From an uncultured archaeon (lineage in GTDB: Archaea > Halobacteriota > Methanosarcinia > Methanosarcinales > Methanoperedenaceae), in contig CABMCA010000118.1 of assembly GCA_902384525.1 (NCBI GenBank), positions 1 through 40,809 on the forward strand: DNA of 40,809 nt, in the 5' to 3' direction. Below, in pieces: positions 17,016 to 24,517 of this stretch. The notes below the pieces were generated by a model. It worked only from the letters and a program-made list of their open reading frames with translations, had not been told where the DNA came from and did no database searches. The position numbers were made by a program, and so were the translations under genes. The first letter of the stretch is position 1; every line of letters begins with the position of its first letter.

Positions 17016-17121
17016 ACGTGTTATAATTGGATGGGAAGTACTTAATTATTACCGATTCTCTTGTTTTTTCAGAGTCCTGTTATTCCATCCTTGCCCCTAC
17101 ATTTTATCAAAAAAACAAAAC

Positions 17122-17128
17122 TATATAA
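17122..17128 (+). promoter_or_regulatory. TATA box for the Fic gene
   Basis: TATATAA in the context ACTATATAAGT lies 27 bases before the ATG at 17156, which would give an almost leaderless transcript. This is a common arrangement in archaea. Confidence 0.65.
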
Positions 17129-17155
17129 GTTTGTAGGGATAATACGGTTAATCTT

Positions 17156-18052
17156 ATGGTAGTGATCAGAAAAAAAACTGTGGGGAAACAGACATATTAC
17201 TATATTGAACACAGCTTTCGCGAAAATGGTAAGGTGGAGAAGAAGGAAAAATACCTTGGAAAAACTTTGCCGCCAAATATCGAAGAGGTGAAGCAGGAGT
17301 TTATTTCGCAAATTTACAGGGATAAATGGTTTTTTCTTTTTGAGAGGATAAAAGAAGAATATTCAGCGCAGGAAAAAAGCACCCCTCCATCGGCAAAGGA
17401 AAAAGAGTTCGAGAACTTCGCTATTAAATTCACTTATAATACGAACAGGATAGAAGGATCAACGCTCACTTTCAGGGAAACCTCACTTCTCCTTGAAAAA
17501 GGTATAACTCCAAATGCTAAACCCATGCGAGATGTAAAAGAGGCAGAAGCGCACCGGAAAGTATTTTATGATTTGCTTAATTCTAAGAAAGAGCTGTCAC
17601 TTGATGTTATCCTTTACTTTCACAAAAAATTATTTGAAGACACAAAAAAAGACATAGCAGGGAAGATCAGGCAGCATCAGGTAACAATCGCAGGAAGTAA
17701 ATTTATGCCGTCTTTTCCTGCAGAAATATATCCTCTGCTAATGGATTTTTTCAAGTGGTATCATAAAAATAGGGACAAAATGCATACTGTTGAACTCGCG
17801 GCGCTTGTCCATCTTAAACTTGTAACAATTCATCCTTTTGCAGATGGGAATGGTAGGATAAGCAGGTTAATGATGAACTTTGTTTTAAATAAGCATGGCT
17901 TCCCTATGCTCAATATATCTTATGAAAAAAGAGCGGGTTATTATGGGGCCCTGGAACGGTCTCAGACCAAAAGAGAGGATAGTATATTCCTGCAATGGTT
18001 CTTTAAACGGTATTTGAAAGAACATATCGGATATCTTAAAAAAAAGAAATAG
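17156..18052 (+). CDS. Fic/DOC family protein (putative AMP-transferase)
   Basis: In this 298-residue protein, the Fic motif HPFADGNGRISR is at about 226-237 with catalytic H226. Upstream, TNRIEG (residues 96-101) fits the inhibitory S/T-x-x-x-E-G helix, with E100 expected to block ATP binding, so this is an autoinhibited class II-like Fic protein. The N-terminal 50 residues (KKTVGKQTYYYIEHSFRENG) form a small separate beta-rich region. Family members usually attach AMP to target hydroxyl groups. The target is unknown. It stands alone, without a separate antitoxin, at the start of an accessory region. Confidence 0.9.
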   Translation: MVVIRKKTVGKQTYYYIEHSFRENGKVEKKEKYLGKTLPPNIEEVKQEFISQIYRDKWFFLFERIKEEYSAQEKSTPPSAKEKEFENFAIKFTYNTNRIEGSTLTFRETSLLLEKGITPNAKPMRDVKEAEAHRKVFYDLLNSKKELSLDVILYFHKKLFEDTKKDIAGKIRQHQVTIAGSKFMPSFPAEIYPLLMDFFKWYHKNRDKMHTVELAALVHLKLVTIHPFADGNGRISRLMMNFVLNKHGFPMLNISYEKRAGYYGALERSQTKREDSIFLQWFFKRYLKEHIGYLKKKK

Positions 18053-18067
18053 GCAGTGATCGATCCA

Positions 18068-18133
18068 GACAGGAATAACGGAATGGACAGGATAAAATAT
18101 TATATCGTATCCCGTTAATCCTGTTATCCTGTC
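18068..18133. repeat. Imperfect inverted repeat of GACAGGATAAC-type units
   Basis: The left arm begins GACAGGAATAACGG at 18068 and continues with GGACAGGATAA. The right arm ends CCTGTTATCCTGTC at 18133. Both arms contain about two 10-12-base units of the ACAGGATAAC type, so the element is a large imperfect hairpin with an AT-rich centre. It sits between the Fic gene and an hsdM remnant and resembles dispersed short intergenic repeats of many genomes. Confidence 0.65.
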
Positions 18134-18163
18134 AAAAAAGGCCTTCGAAGAAGAACATACATT

Positions 18164-18397
18164 ATGCGCCTCGCCCCCGAACTCAAATCCAAAATAGAAG
18201 CCCTCCGGGATAAATTCTGAAGCGGCGGCTTATCCAATCCCCTCTCATCCATCGAGCAGATGTCATACCTGATTTTCATGAAGCGCTTTGAGGATATGGA
18301 TGTGGCTGAGCAGAAGAAGGCGTTGCATGTCAGGGAGGGCGCATGGGGATTGAGGAAAGGGCGCGGGATAATAAGCATGGTTAATTTAACTTATTAG
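18164..18397 (+). pseudogene. Remnant of type I restriction methyltransferase gene (hsdM N-terminus)
   Basis: Read from ATG 18164, the frame gives MRLAPELKSKIEALRDKF, a stop codon TGA, then SGGLSNPLSSIEQMSYLIFM followed by KRFEDMD. In intact HsdM proteins this block reads LWDKFWSGG...IEQMSYLIFLKRL, so the TGA most likely replaces the usual TGG tryptophan codon. Homology is lost after about 45 codons and the frame ends at 18397. Methylase catalytic domain, specificity and restriction genes are absent. It is a truncated and interrupted relic of a type I restriction system. Confidence 0.8.
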
Positions 18398-18494
18398 GCC
18401 GTTTGGAGCGAACCGGATTGAAACAATGCAACTATGGGAGTTCATACTTGCGAAACAATGCTTAAATATAGATTAAGGTAATAATGACTATTAA

Positions 18495-18686
18495 ATGAGC
18501 AGTGAAATTGAAGCTTTTACAGAGCATAAAGCACACTGGGTAACCATTTCCAGTGATGAATATGAATCTATGAAATCTACTCTGGAAGTTCTTTCGGATT
18601 CCGAACTCATCGACCAGATCAAAGAGAGTAGAGAGGATTACAATTCTGGTAAATTCAAGAAGCTCCGTGATTTAATGAAAGAATAG
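18495..18686 (+). CDS. Antitoxin-like protein (RelB/Phd type)
   Basis: This 63-residue protein has the block WVTISSDEYESMKSTLEVLSDSELIDQIKES, typical of the dimerisation part and toxin-binding helix of archaeal RelB/Phd-type antitoxins, and a charged C-terminal helix (YNSGKFKKLRDLMKE). Its own promoter may be TTAAATA near 18461. It ends 4 bases before the end of a RelE-like gene on the opposite strand, which is an unusual arrangement since such pairs are normally in tandem. Confidence 0.75.
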   Translation: MSSEIEAFTEHKAHWVTISSDEYESMKSTLEVLSDSELIDQIKESREDYNSGKFKKLRDLMKE

Positions 18687-18690
18687 CTTC

Positions 18691-18951
18691 TCAAGCCATT
18701 TCATCTTTGTGTTTGAATCCAACAATAATTATCATCTTTTCATTTTCATTTATTTCAAAAAGCACGCGCCATCTTTTTTCAAAATAGATTTCCCAGATGC
18801 CAGCAAGAGGGACGCGCAATGGTTTAGCGTATGATTGTGGGGCGTTTTCGAGTTTCAGTAATTTTGTATACAACCGCTTTTTTAGGTGATTATCGCACTT
18901 CTTATCGATTATCCTTTGAATCTTCTCAGGGATAATGATCTCATAAGGCAT
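18691..18951 (-). CDS. RelE/ParE-type toxin-like protein
   Basis: This 86-residue protein has the RelE/ParE order: PYEIIIPEKIQRIIDK, a helical part ending LRVPLAGIWEIYFEKRWRVLFEI, and IIIVGFKHKDEM. The G-x-W-x-x-x-x-x-x-x-W-R-V-L-F-E core and the final G-F-K-H-K-D-E-M pattern fit archaeal RelE-like mRNA interferases. Residues for RNA cleavage would be the basic and His positions near the end. A TATATTTA box at about 18973-18980 and an AGGAAG ribosome site precede the ATG, so it has its own promoter facing the antitoxin gene. Confidence 0.8.
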   Translation of the reverse strand: MPYEIIIPEKIQRIIDKKCDNHLKKRLYTKLLKLENAPQSYAKPLRVPLAGIWEIYFEKRWRVLFEINENEKMIIIVGFKHKDEMA

Positions 18952-19207
18952 GCTTCCTATATTGTTTCAGGATATATTTAATCAATCCCAGCCCGCGCAG
19001 TTGTGTGCAGATGAGGGCGCAGGATGCTAGGGGAGGGAGGGCGCATGGGTCTTCAGGGAATAAAAATGGTACTGCCAGCAGCGCCATCCTTGGATGATAG
19101 AAATCGAATACCTTCGTAGGTTTTGATGTCCATTGAAGAGCTATAATTCAGGTCATATATCATCATATATTAAATGATACATTTATAATCAAGTAACCAT
19201 ATAAAAT
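18952..19207. other. Intergenic stretch with a repeated GC-rich fragment
   Basis: No gene is seen. GGGAGGGCGCATGGG at 19035-19049 is identical to 18333-18347 inside the hsdM remnant, and both are followed by a similar GGATAATAA/GGAATAAA run and ATGGT. The two copies flank the antitoxin and toxin pair. The last 50 bases are AT-rich (ATATTAAATGATACATTTATAATC) and hold the probable promoter of the helicase gene. Confidence 0.5.
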
Positions 19208-22096
19208 ATGATTATTATGGCGGATTTTTTATCTAATACTGTTTACTCGGTAACCCAGATAGAAGATTACATTGCATTTATAAATCTTCAATTAAAAAAT
19301 CCGAATACACAAGATATTCCAATGAGCAACGGCTCATTTTATGAATTCTGGAAAGAATACCCTATTTATAATTTTAAGATAACTACTAACTCTGGAAAAA
19401 AATTAGAGAATATAAATGGAGATTATTGGATAGAAATAAATGGTCAGAGAAAGGAATGCAACTTAATAGATATATCTGAAGGACATGTGTCAATCTGGAT
19501 AAAAGATGATAAAATAGACACAAAAAATATTATCCGATATGCTTCCATAAAAATTGATTTAGGTTTTATTTTAAAACGCCAATTAAATGGATTAGAACAA
19601 TTTAGAAACATACGCTTTGAAAATTTCAGAAAATATTTGTTCAATGATGAAGATATTCCAAAAAGCTATTGTGTTGATTGCACTTTCGAAAAAGACACTC
19701 TTAATGAAGAGCAAAAAGATGCGATTAGATTTGGAACAGGCATTAGAGAGTTCTATTTGATCTGGGGACCTCCAGGGACAGGCAAAACCACTATGATACC
19801 AGAACTAGTGGTCAATTTCAAAAGAAACTTCATAAAAGAAAATGGTAAAGAACCTCGAATTCTTGTTTGTAGTTATACTAATGCAGCTGTTGATAATGTT
19901 ACAAAACGACTTTTTGGCAAAATAGAGAATTTAGTGAGATATGGTGAAACATCATTAAGAAAAAAAGAATTTAGAGATAAATATAAAAGTATTCTTTTTG
20001 AGGAGCAAGTAGAATCAAAAAAGAAAGAGTTAGAGGAAGAATTTAATAAAAAATTTAAAGCATTTGAATATGATATTTATAGTCTACAAGATAAAATTAA
20101 TTTAGATGAAAAACAATTAAAAACTTTTAGTGAAAGAAAAGATGGAATTCAGTCAAAAGTAAGTAGAGTCGAAAGTGAAATAGTAGATCTACAAGATAAA
20201 ATTGGTCAGGGAGATAATAAGTTAAAATTATTGAAGGGAGACAAAGAATCGATTTCTTTAAAATATGACAATATCGATGCAGATATAGAAGTTCTAAAAA
20301 AGAGAAAGTTGCATGAAGAACATATCTTTGATTCTTCATTTTACAAAAGAATATTCCATCGTTCAAAGCATGTGGAAATAATGGCAGAGTTACAACGCCA
20401 ATATGATAATTTATTATTACAAAAAAATAAATTAAATATTGAATTAAAAAATATTGACCAATCTATGATTTTGTTGAACTTGGAATGGTCCAGAAAAAAG
20501 ATGGAATTGCAAAATCAATTTAACAGCTTGCTTTTACAAAAAAACGAATTCGATGTAGAGTCAAAAAACATTGAGGAATCTATACCAACAGTTAACCAGA
20601 ACCTATCTCGCAATAAAGAAGAAATAAAAACTATAAAAAATAAACAGCATGAACTAAGCGAAGATAGGAATCAAGCTTTTAGAAATATAGAACTAAAAAT
20701 TCTCAATGAAAACTTCACAATATTAACTACAAATCTCCGGACTGCAAATAGTATATTTGATAATTTCAATTTTGATCTTACGATAATGGATGAAGCCGGA
20801 GCTATAGACCTTCCAAGTACCGTAATGGTACTAATTCGCTCATATAAAGTCGTTTTTGTAGGTGACCACAAACAACTTTCGCCTATAATTTCGGATAATT
20901 CAGAAGAATTAAAATCTTTTCTCAGAAAACATCCCAAAATCAAATACAGTATTTTTGAGATTCTTTATAAAAACAATTATGAAAAAGACCGCCTGATCAT
21001 GCTGAAAAATCAGTACCGAATGAAAAGAGAAATTGCTAATTTTATAAGTACCCAATTTTATAAGGGCAAAATTAAGACGCCCATGAATATTAGCAATGTA
21101 CTAAAGAATACAGATGATAAAATTTTGAGTGCCGAATTTCCCGTTGTATTCTTTAAACGTAATTTTCAATTTGAATATGATGAAAGATATTCTATTTACA
21201 ATTTATCTGAGATAAAATTTATAAAAAATATCGTTAACAAGTTTGAGCAGGAATATGGAAAAGAAATAAAACAGAATATTTCTATAGTTACTCCTTATAG
21301 GGCACAACTTGAACATCTAATTGAGGAAATTCCAGATGTTGACTGCGGAACTGTGCATAGGTATCAAGGTCAAGAAAAGGATATCGTCATATTTTCAACC
21401 GCAAGATATAAAAAGGGGGCAAATGGTTTTGGTCAACTTTTCCAAGATAAAAATGGTGAGAATTTGCTCAACGTTGCTATGTCTAGAGCCAGAGAGAAAT
21501 TCATAATAATCGGTGGATATGCTTTATTTAAGAATGTGAAAGTGTATAATGAGCTTTACAAGTATGCTGAATATAATGGATTAATAATTAAAGAACAGAT
21601 TCCAGGATACGATGAGATTATCCTGAATAAATGTATAATGTGTGGTGAAAAAATAAAATTTAATCAGGTTCGGTGTCCTGATTGCGAACAGCTTAATAAA
21701 ATGCAGACATTCTTGGAAGAAAAACCGCGCGAATGGAAATGTATGGATGGGGATACAGTAAGATCAAATGGTGAAACGCTAATTGATAATTGGCTAAACT
21801 ACAATAATATCAAACATCAAGTCGAAATGAAAATTCCAATACAACAACTACGATACTGTGATTGGTATATTCCTGATTTCGATATATACGTAGAGTTCTG
21901 GGGCGATGTTCATACAAAATATCCTGAGGCGAGGAAAATAAAGGAGAAATTGTATCAAAAAAATAAATTGAAATTAGTGAATATTGAACCAGAAGACTTA
22001 AAAAATCTTGATGAAATATTAAAATATAAATTGAAATTGAAGGGTATGGTAGTTGAAAATGCTGGTAAAACTACTACATTGGCAAAAAAGGTTTAA
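19208..22096 (+). CDS. SF1 (DNA2/UPF1-like) helicase with coiled-coil insertion, zinc ribbon and nuclease-like C-terminus
   Basis: In this 962-residue protein, residues 1-155 are an unrecognised N-terminal domain. Walker A GPPGTGKT is at 187-194, then SYTNAAVDNV. About 265-500 is a long coiled coil (KKKELEEEFNKKF onward) inserted in the motor. The motor resumes with MDEAGAIDLPS (Walker B near 527), VGDHKQLSP, NQYRM, TPYRAQ, TVHRYQGQEKDIV and LLNVAMSRAREK. A four-Cys zinc ribbon (CIMCGEK...CPDCEQ) follows near 809-826. The end (about 845-950) reads SNGETLIDNWLN, YIPDFDIYVEFWG and a Lys-rich helix, a PD-(D/E)xK-like nuclease pattern common at helicase ends. The gene is visibly more AT-rich than its neighbours. 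ATG at 19217 is an alternative start. A defence or DNA-repair role is inferred. Confidence 0.88.
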   Translation: MIIMADFLSNTVYSVTQIEDYIAFINLQLKNPNTQDIPMSNGSFYEFWKEYPIYNFKITTNSGKKLENINGDYWIEINGQRKECNLIDISEGHVSIWIKDDKIDTKNIIRYASIKIDLGFILKRQLNGLEQFRNIRFENFRKYLFNDEDIPKSYCVDCTFEKDTLNEEQKDAIRFGTGIREFYLIWGPPGTGKTTMIPELVVNFKRNFIKENGKEPRILVCSYTNAAVDNVTKRLFGKIENLVRYGETSLRKKEFRDKYKSILFEEQVESKKKELEEEFNKKFKAFEYDIYSLQDKINLDEKQLKTFSERKDGIQSKVSRVESEIVDLQDKIGQGDNKLKLLKGDKESISLKYDNIDADIEVLKKRKLHEEHIFDSSFYKRIFHRSKHVEIMAELQRQYDNLLLQKNKLNIELKNIDQSMILLNLEWSRKKMELQNQFNSLLLQKNEFDVESKNIEESIPTVNQNLSRNKEEIKTIKNKQHELSEDRNQAFRNIELKILNENFTILTTNLRTANSIFDNFNFDLTIMDEAGAIDLPSTVMVLIRSYKVVFVGDHKQLSPIISDNSEELKSFLRKHPKIKYSIFEILYKNNYEKDRLIMLKNQYRMKREIANFISTQFYKGKIKTPMNISNVLKNTDDKILSAEFPVVFFKRNFQFEYDERYSIYNLSEIKFIKNIVNKFEQEYGKEIKQNISIVTPYRAQLEHLIEEIPDVDCGTVHRYQGQEKDIVIFSTARYKKGANGFGQLFQDKNGENLLNVAMSRAREKFIIIGGYALFKNVKVYNELYKYAEYNGLIIKEQIPGYDEIILNKCIMCGEKIKFNQVRCPDCEQLNKMQTFLEEKPREWKCMDGDTVRSNGETLIDNWLNYNNIKHQVEMKIPIQQLRYCDWYIPDFDIYVEFWGDVHTKYPEARKIKEKLYQKNKLKLVNIEPEDLKNLDEILKYKLKLKGMVVENAGKTTTLAKKV

Positions 22097-22608
22097 TGCC
22101 CCGCCTCAGCGTGCAGCGCCGCATACCTCTCGCTTATCAGCGCCCGCTTGAGCTTGAAAATCACCCGCTGCTTATCGAAATTGAACTGCTCGGCCAGCAT
22201 TTTGATGAGCCTCTTCTTTGATGCGCCCTTAAGCGCCATCTCTGTCATGATGCTATCCACGAATTCCTTGCTGGGGTCGGCTTCCTTCTTTAATTCTGCT
22301 TTTGGAGCTTCTGTTTTTACTTCAGGTTCTGCCTTTACAGCTTCAGCTTTAGGCGTCGCAGGTTTTGCTTCTGATGCAGTTGCTTTTACAGGTTCTGCCT
22401 TTGCAGCATTGGGTTTTGGAGTTGCTTTGATAGCTTTTTCCTCCGGTTTTTGCACATTCTGGACTGCTGACGGCGCCTTGACTGCTGCTGCTTTCTGAGC
22501 ATCCGTCTGAGCAAGCGCCTGCAATGTGGCCTTTGAAGCTTCTTTTGCTGCCTTATCATCGATCTTTGGCTTTCCTTTTTTAACTGCTTTCTTTACTGCT
22601 TCTGCCAT
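22093..22608 (-). CDS. Ala/Lys/Pro-rich protein, last gene of the Hdr operon
   Basis: The ATG at 22608 lies 6 bases after GAGGTG, so it is preferred over GTG 22617 and ATG 22614. The product has 171 residues. About 1-115 is low-complexity (KAEPVKATASEAKPATPKAE and similar), like eukaryotic histone H1 tails or flexible linkers. About 116-165 looks folded: SKEFVDSIMTEMALKGASKKRLIKMLAEQFNFDKQRVIFKLKRAL, a compact three-helix pattern. No family is recognised. It begins within a few bases of the molybdopterin-protein stop, so it belongs to the operon. It may be a flexible linker or a scaffold for the complex. Its stop overlaps the end of the helicase gene by 4 bases. Confidence 0.75.
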   Translation of the reverse strand: MAEAVKKAVKKGKPKIDDKAAKEASKATLQALAQTDAQKAAAVKAPSAVQNVQKPEEKAIKATPKPNAAKAEPVKATASEAKPATPKAEAVKAEPEVKTEAPKAELKKEADPSKEFVDSIMTEMALKGASKKRLIKMLAEQFNFDKQRVIFKLKRALISERYAALHAEAGH

Positions 22609-22613
22609 TCCCA

Positions 22614-24029
22614 TCACCTCGATATTTCAACTGGCGTAATGATTCCTTTTTCTATCCCGAACCTTTTCCCTGTGAGCAAAATATTATCCTGCACTGGCGC
22701 CACTTTGAATTTCTTTTCGATAGCGCTGCCATTTGATTTTATCTTTAACGTCCCGCCCTTAAAGAGCTTAAGCGCCCTCACAGTATTCAAATTCAGTTCC
22801 ACAAAATCATTGTCATCTGCTAAACTATTCCACATGAAAGGATTATAAACATCAATAAGCACAGGTTTTGCCTCCAGCGGTTTTGGCGCTGCCTGTATCG
22901 CGCCGTATGCGGGTCTTTCGTATTCCGGGATCGTAAATTCATCGACAGCCGTGATGCCGATCGCTTTTTTTACTGATTCATGGAGTGCATTAAAATCAAA
23001 TTTGGCACCCGCAATGATCCCGAGCGCATCAAGCCCGTTCGTCCCTGCGCCGCCCAGCGCCTGAGCCCTTCCTTCATTGTTTATGAGCGTGCCTTTTTTC
23101 TTGTAAAGCGGTTCGTGCGCAATAATGATGTTCGCTTTTGCAGATATTGCCTGTCCTGTCTGGATTATCAGGTTAGTGAGTTTTGAAAGGGTCTCAGGAG
23201 ACATCAACGCTGATGGATCGGATTCAAGAGCAAAAAGCGTCTTGATCGTTCCTTTATTGATATCATCAATAAGCTGTGCCAGGGATTTCTGTTTTGCATC
23301 CTTTGAAAGGATATATGCGCCAGTTGAATTCGCAAATGGTTTGAGGAACGTAACCTTTGCTCCTGCGTTCCTGGCAAGTGAAAGGACGCTTTTAACCTGC
23401 TCAACATCAGAGAGAGGATGAAAATCAGCAATAATCACCGAATCTTTTGTGAGCTGCAATTTAGAGACATCATTCGGCCTGATATTTTCATTTGCAAGAG
23501 GGAGGTCTTTCCACCAGACTGCTGTTATTGTTGCGCCTTTATTTTTTGCCAGAAGCAAGCGCCGTACGATCAGGGGGTACTGCTCATACGGGTCAATGAA
23601 CAGCACGATGTGCTTTGCAGCCTCGATTTCGCTATAAGGAATTCCCACGCTAACAGTTTGATAAGTATCCTTCGGAAGCGCCTCAAAGTTTACTCCTGTG
23701 CATAAATATGATTCAGCTATCTTCTGGAATGCAAGAAGCTCTTCACCTGTGGTATTGCCTGATGAGAGAAATGCAACAGAACCCTTACTTCCTGAAATTC
23801 GTTTTGCTGCTTCCTTTGCAGCCTCATCAAGTGTTGTTTCCTTGCCGTCCACCGTTGACTTTACCGGCTTATAGAACCGTGGAAGGCTCATCCCGAACCT
23901 GCACAGTTTTCCAGCATTAGCAGGCGACGATTTCCTGAAATCAACTTCAGGATTCCCGTTCTCGCGAATATATAATCCGCAGCCGAAATTGCAGCCAGGG
24001 CATATTGTTGAATAAACATTATCGCTCAT
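22614..24029 (-). CDS. FdhA/NuoG-like molybdopterin-fold protein lacking a visible catalytic Cys/Sec
   Basis: This 471-residue protein has an N-terminal [4Fe-4S] site formed by C10, C13, C17 and C43 (CPGCNFGC and KLCRFG). Molybdopterin-oxidoreductase fold segments follow: SSGNTTGEELLAFQK, IPYSEIEAAKHIVLFIDPYEQYP, LLLAKNKGATITAV, KKGTLINNEGRAQ (the NuoG/FdhA E-G-x-x-x-N-x-E-G-R-x-Q block) and a short C-terminal barrel-like part. It is much shorter than FdhA (about 680) and close to FwdB in size. Where FdhA or FwdB has the Cys/Sec metal ligand, I see FEALPKDTYQTVSVG with no Cys. It is probably an electron-transfer or structural relative, as in NuoG. The operon places it with an FdhB-like subunit. 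Confidence 0.8.
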   Translation of the reverse strand: MSDNVYSTICPGCNFGCGLYIRENGNPEVDFRKSSPANAGKLCRFGMSLPRFYKPVKSTVDGKETTLDEAAKEAAKRISGSKGSVAFLSSGNTTGEELLAFQKIAESYLCTGVNFEALPKDTYQTVSVGIPYSEIEAAKHIVLFIDPYEQYPLIVRRLLLAKNKGATITAVWWKDLPLANENIRPNDVSKLQLTKDSVIIADFHPLSDVEQVKSVLSLARNAGAKVTFLKPFANSTGAYILSKDAKQKSLAQLIDDINKGTIKTLFALESDPSALMSPETLSKLTNLIIQTGQAISAKANIIIAHEPLYKKKGTLINNEGRAQALGGAGTNGLDALGIIAGAKFDFNALHESVKKAIGITAVDEFTIPEYERPAYGAIQAAPKPLEAKPVLIDVYNPFMWNSLADDNDFVELNLNTVRALKLFKGGTLKIKSNGSAIEKKFKVAPVQDNILLTGKRFGIEKGIITPVEISR

Positions 24030-24517
24030 TCGATCACCCGTATTTTATTGATCTTACTTCCAGGACGTAGTGGAGCCAATCCTGAAGAAGTTCTCCATGC
24101 CCTTTCTGTAGCCGGGAATCCCTGGTGCGCAAAATCGCGATCTGGATTCATATCATGAATTTCAAATGGATGTAAAGTGTTTAATCCTGGCGAATTTTTC
24201 AATATCTCGCCAGTAAGAGGCACACAGATTTCTGAAAAGCTTTTTTGTTCCTTGCTTTCATCTACGGCTGGAACTTCTTTATCAGCGAAATCATTTTTAA
24301 TATTCCCATCCTGATTAATATTCCCATTCTGAATATTATTAACAGGAATTTCATCAGCAAGAATTTCATTAACAAATCTCAAAGGAGTTAATCCCGGAGC
24401 ATTTTTTATAGCTTCTGTATTCAACATCCCTTCTCCCAAACGTAAATCCAGCTCACCTGTGCATTTATCTTTCCTTATCTGTAATTTATATTCAAGAAAT
24501 TGATTATATTCACTCAT
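24026..24517 (-). CDS. Unknown protein with a threefold Gly-Leu-x-Pro-Leu repeat
   Basis: This 163-residue protein is not recognised. Three degenerate repeats are visible: NTEAIKNAPGLTPLRFVNEI (about 33-52), TGEILKNSPGLNTLHPFEI (about 102-120) and TERAWRTSSGLAPLRPGSKI (about 137-156). They are separated by Asn/Asp-rich or Glu/Lys-rich linkers. There is no Cys pattern, signal peptide or membrane helix. Its ATG overlaps the FdhB-like gene by 8 bases, behind a GAGGTG ribosome site, and the next gene overlaps its stop by 4 bases. This placement implies a part in assembling or bridging the FdhB-like and FdhA-like subunits. Confidence 0.72.
   Translation of the reverse strand: MSEYNQFLEYKLQIRKDKCTGELDLRLGEGMLNTEAIKNAPGLTPLRFVNEILADEIPVNNIQNGNINQDGNIKNDFADKEVPAVDESKEQKSFSEICVPLTGEILKNSPGLNTLHPFEIHDMNPDRDFAHQGFPATERAWRTSSGLAPLRPGSKINKIRVIE

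Noticed and set aside
18414-18460. CGGATTGAAAC followed by unique sequence, resembling the 3' end of a CRISPR repeat
   Set aside because: Only one copy is present, the rest of the would-be repeat does not form a recognisable unit, and no cas gene is near.
17156-22096. Insertion sequence or integrase to explain the accessory island
   Set aside because: No transposase or integrase reading frame and no attachment-site duplication were found in or beside the region.
22614-24029. Assignment as formylmethanofuran dehydrogenase subunit B (FwdB)
   Set aside because: Size and N-terminal cluster are similar, but the active-site Cys region is not seen, the E-G-R-x-Q block fits FdhA/NuoG better, and no other fwd gene is nearby.
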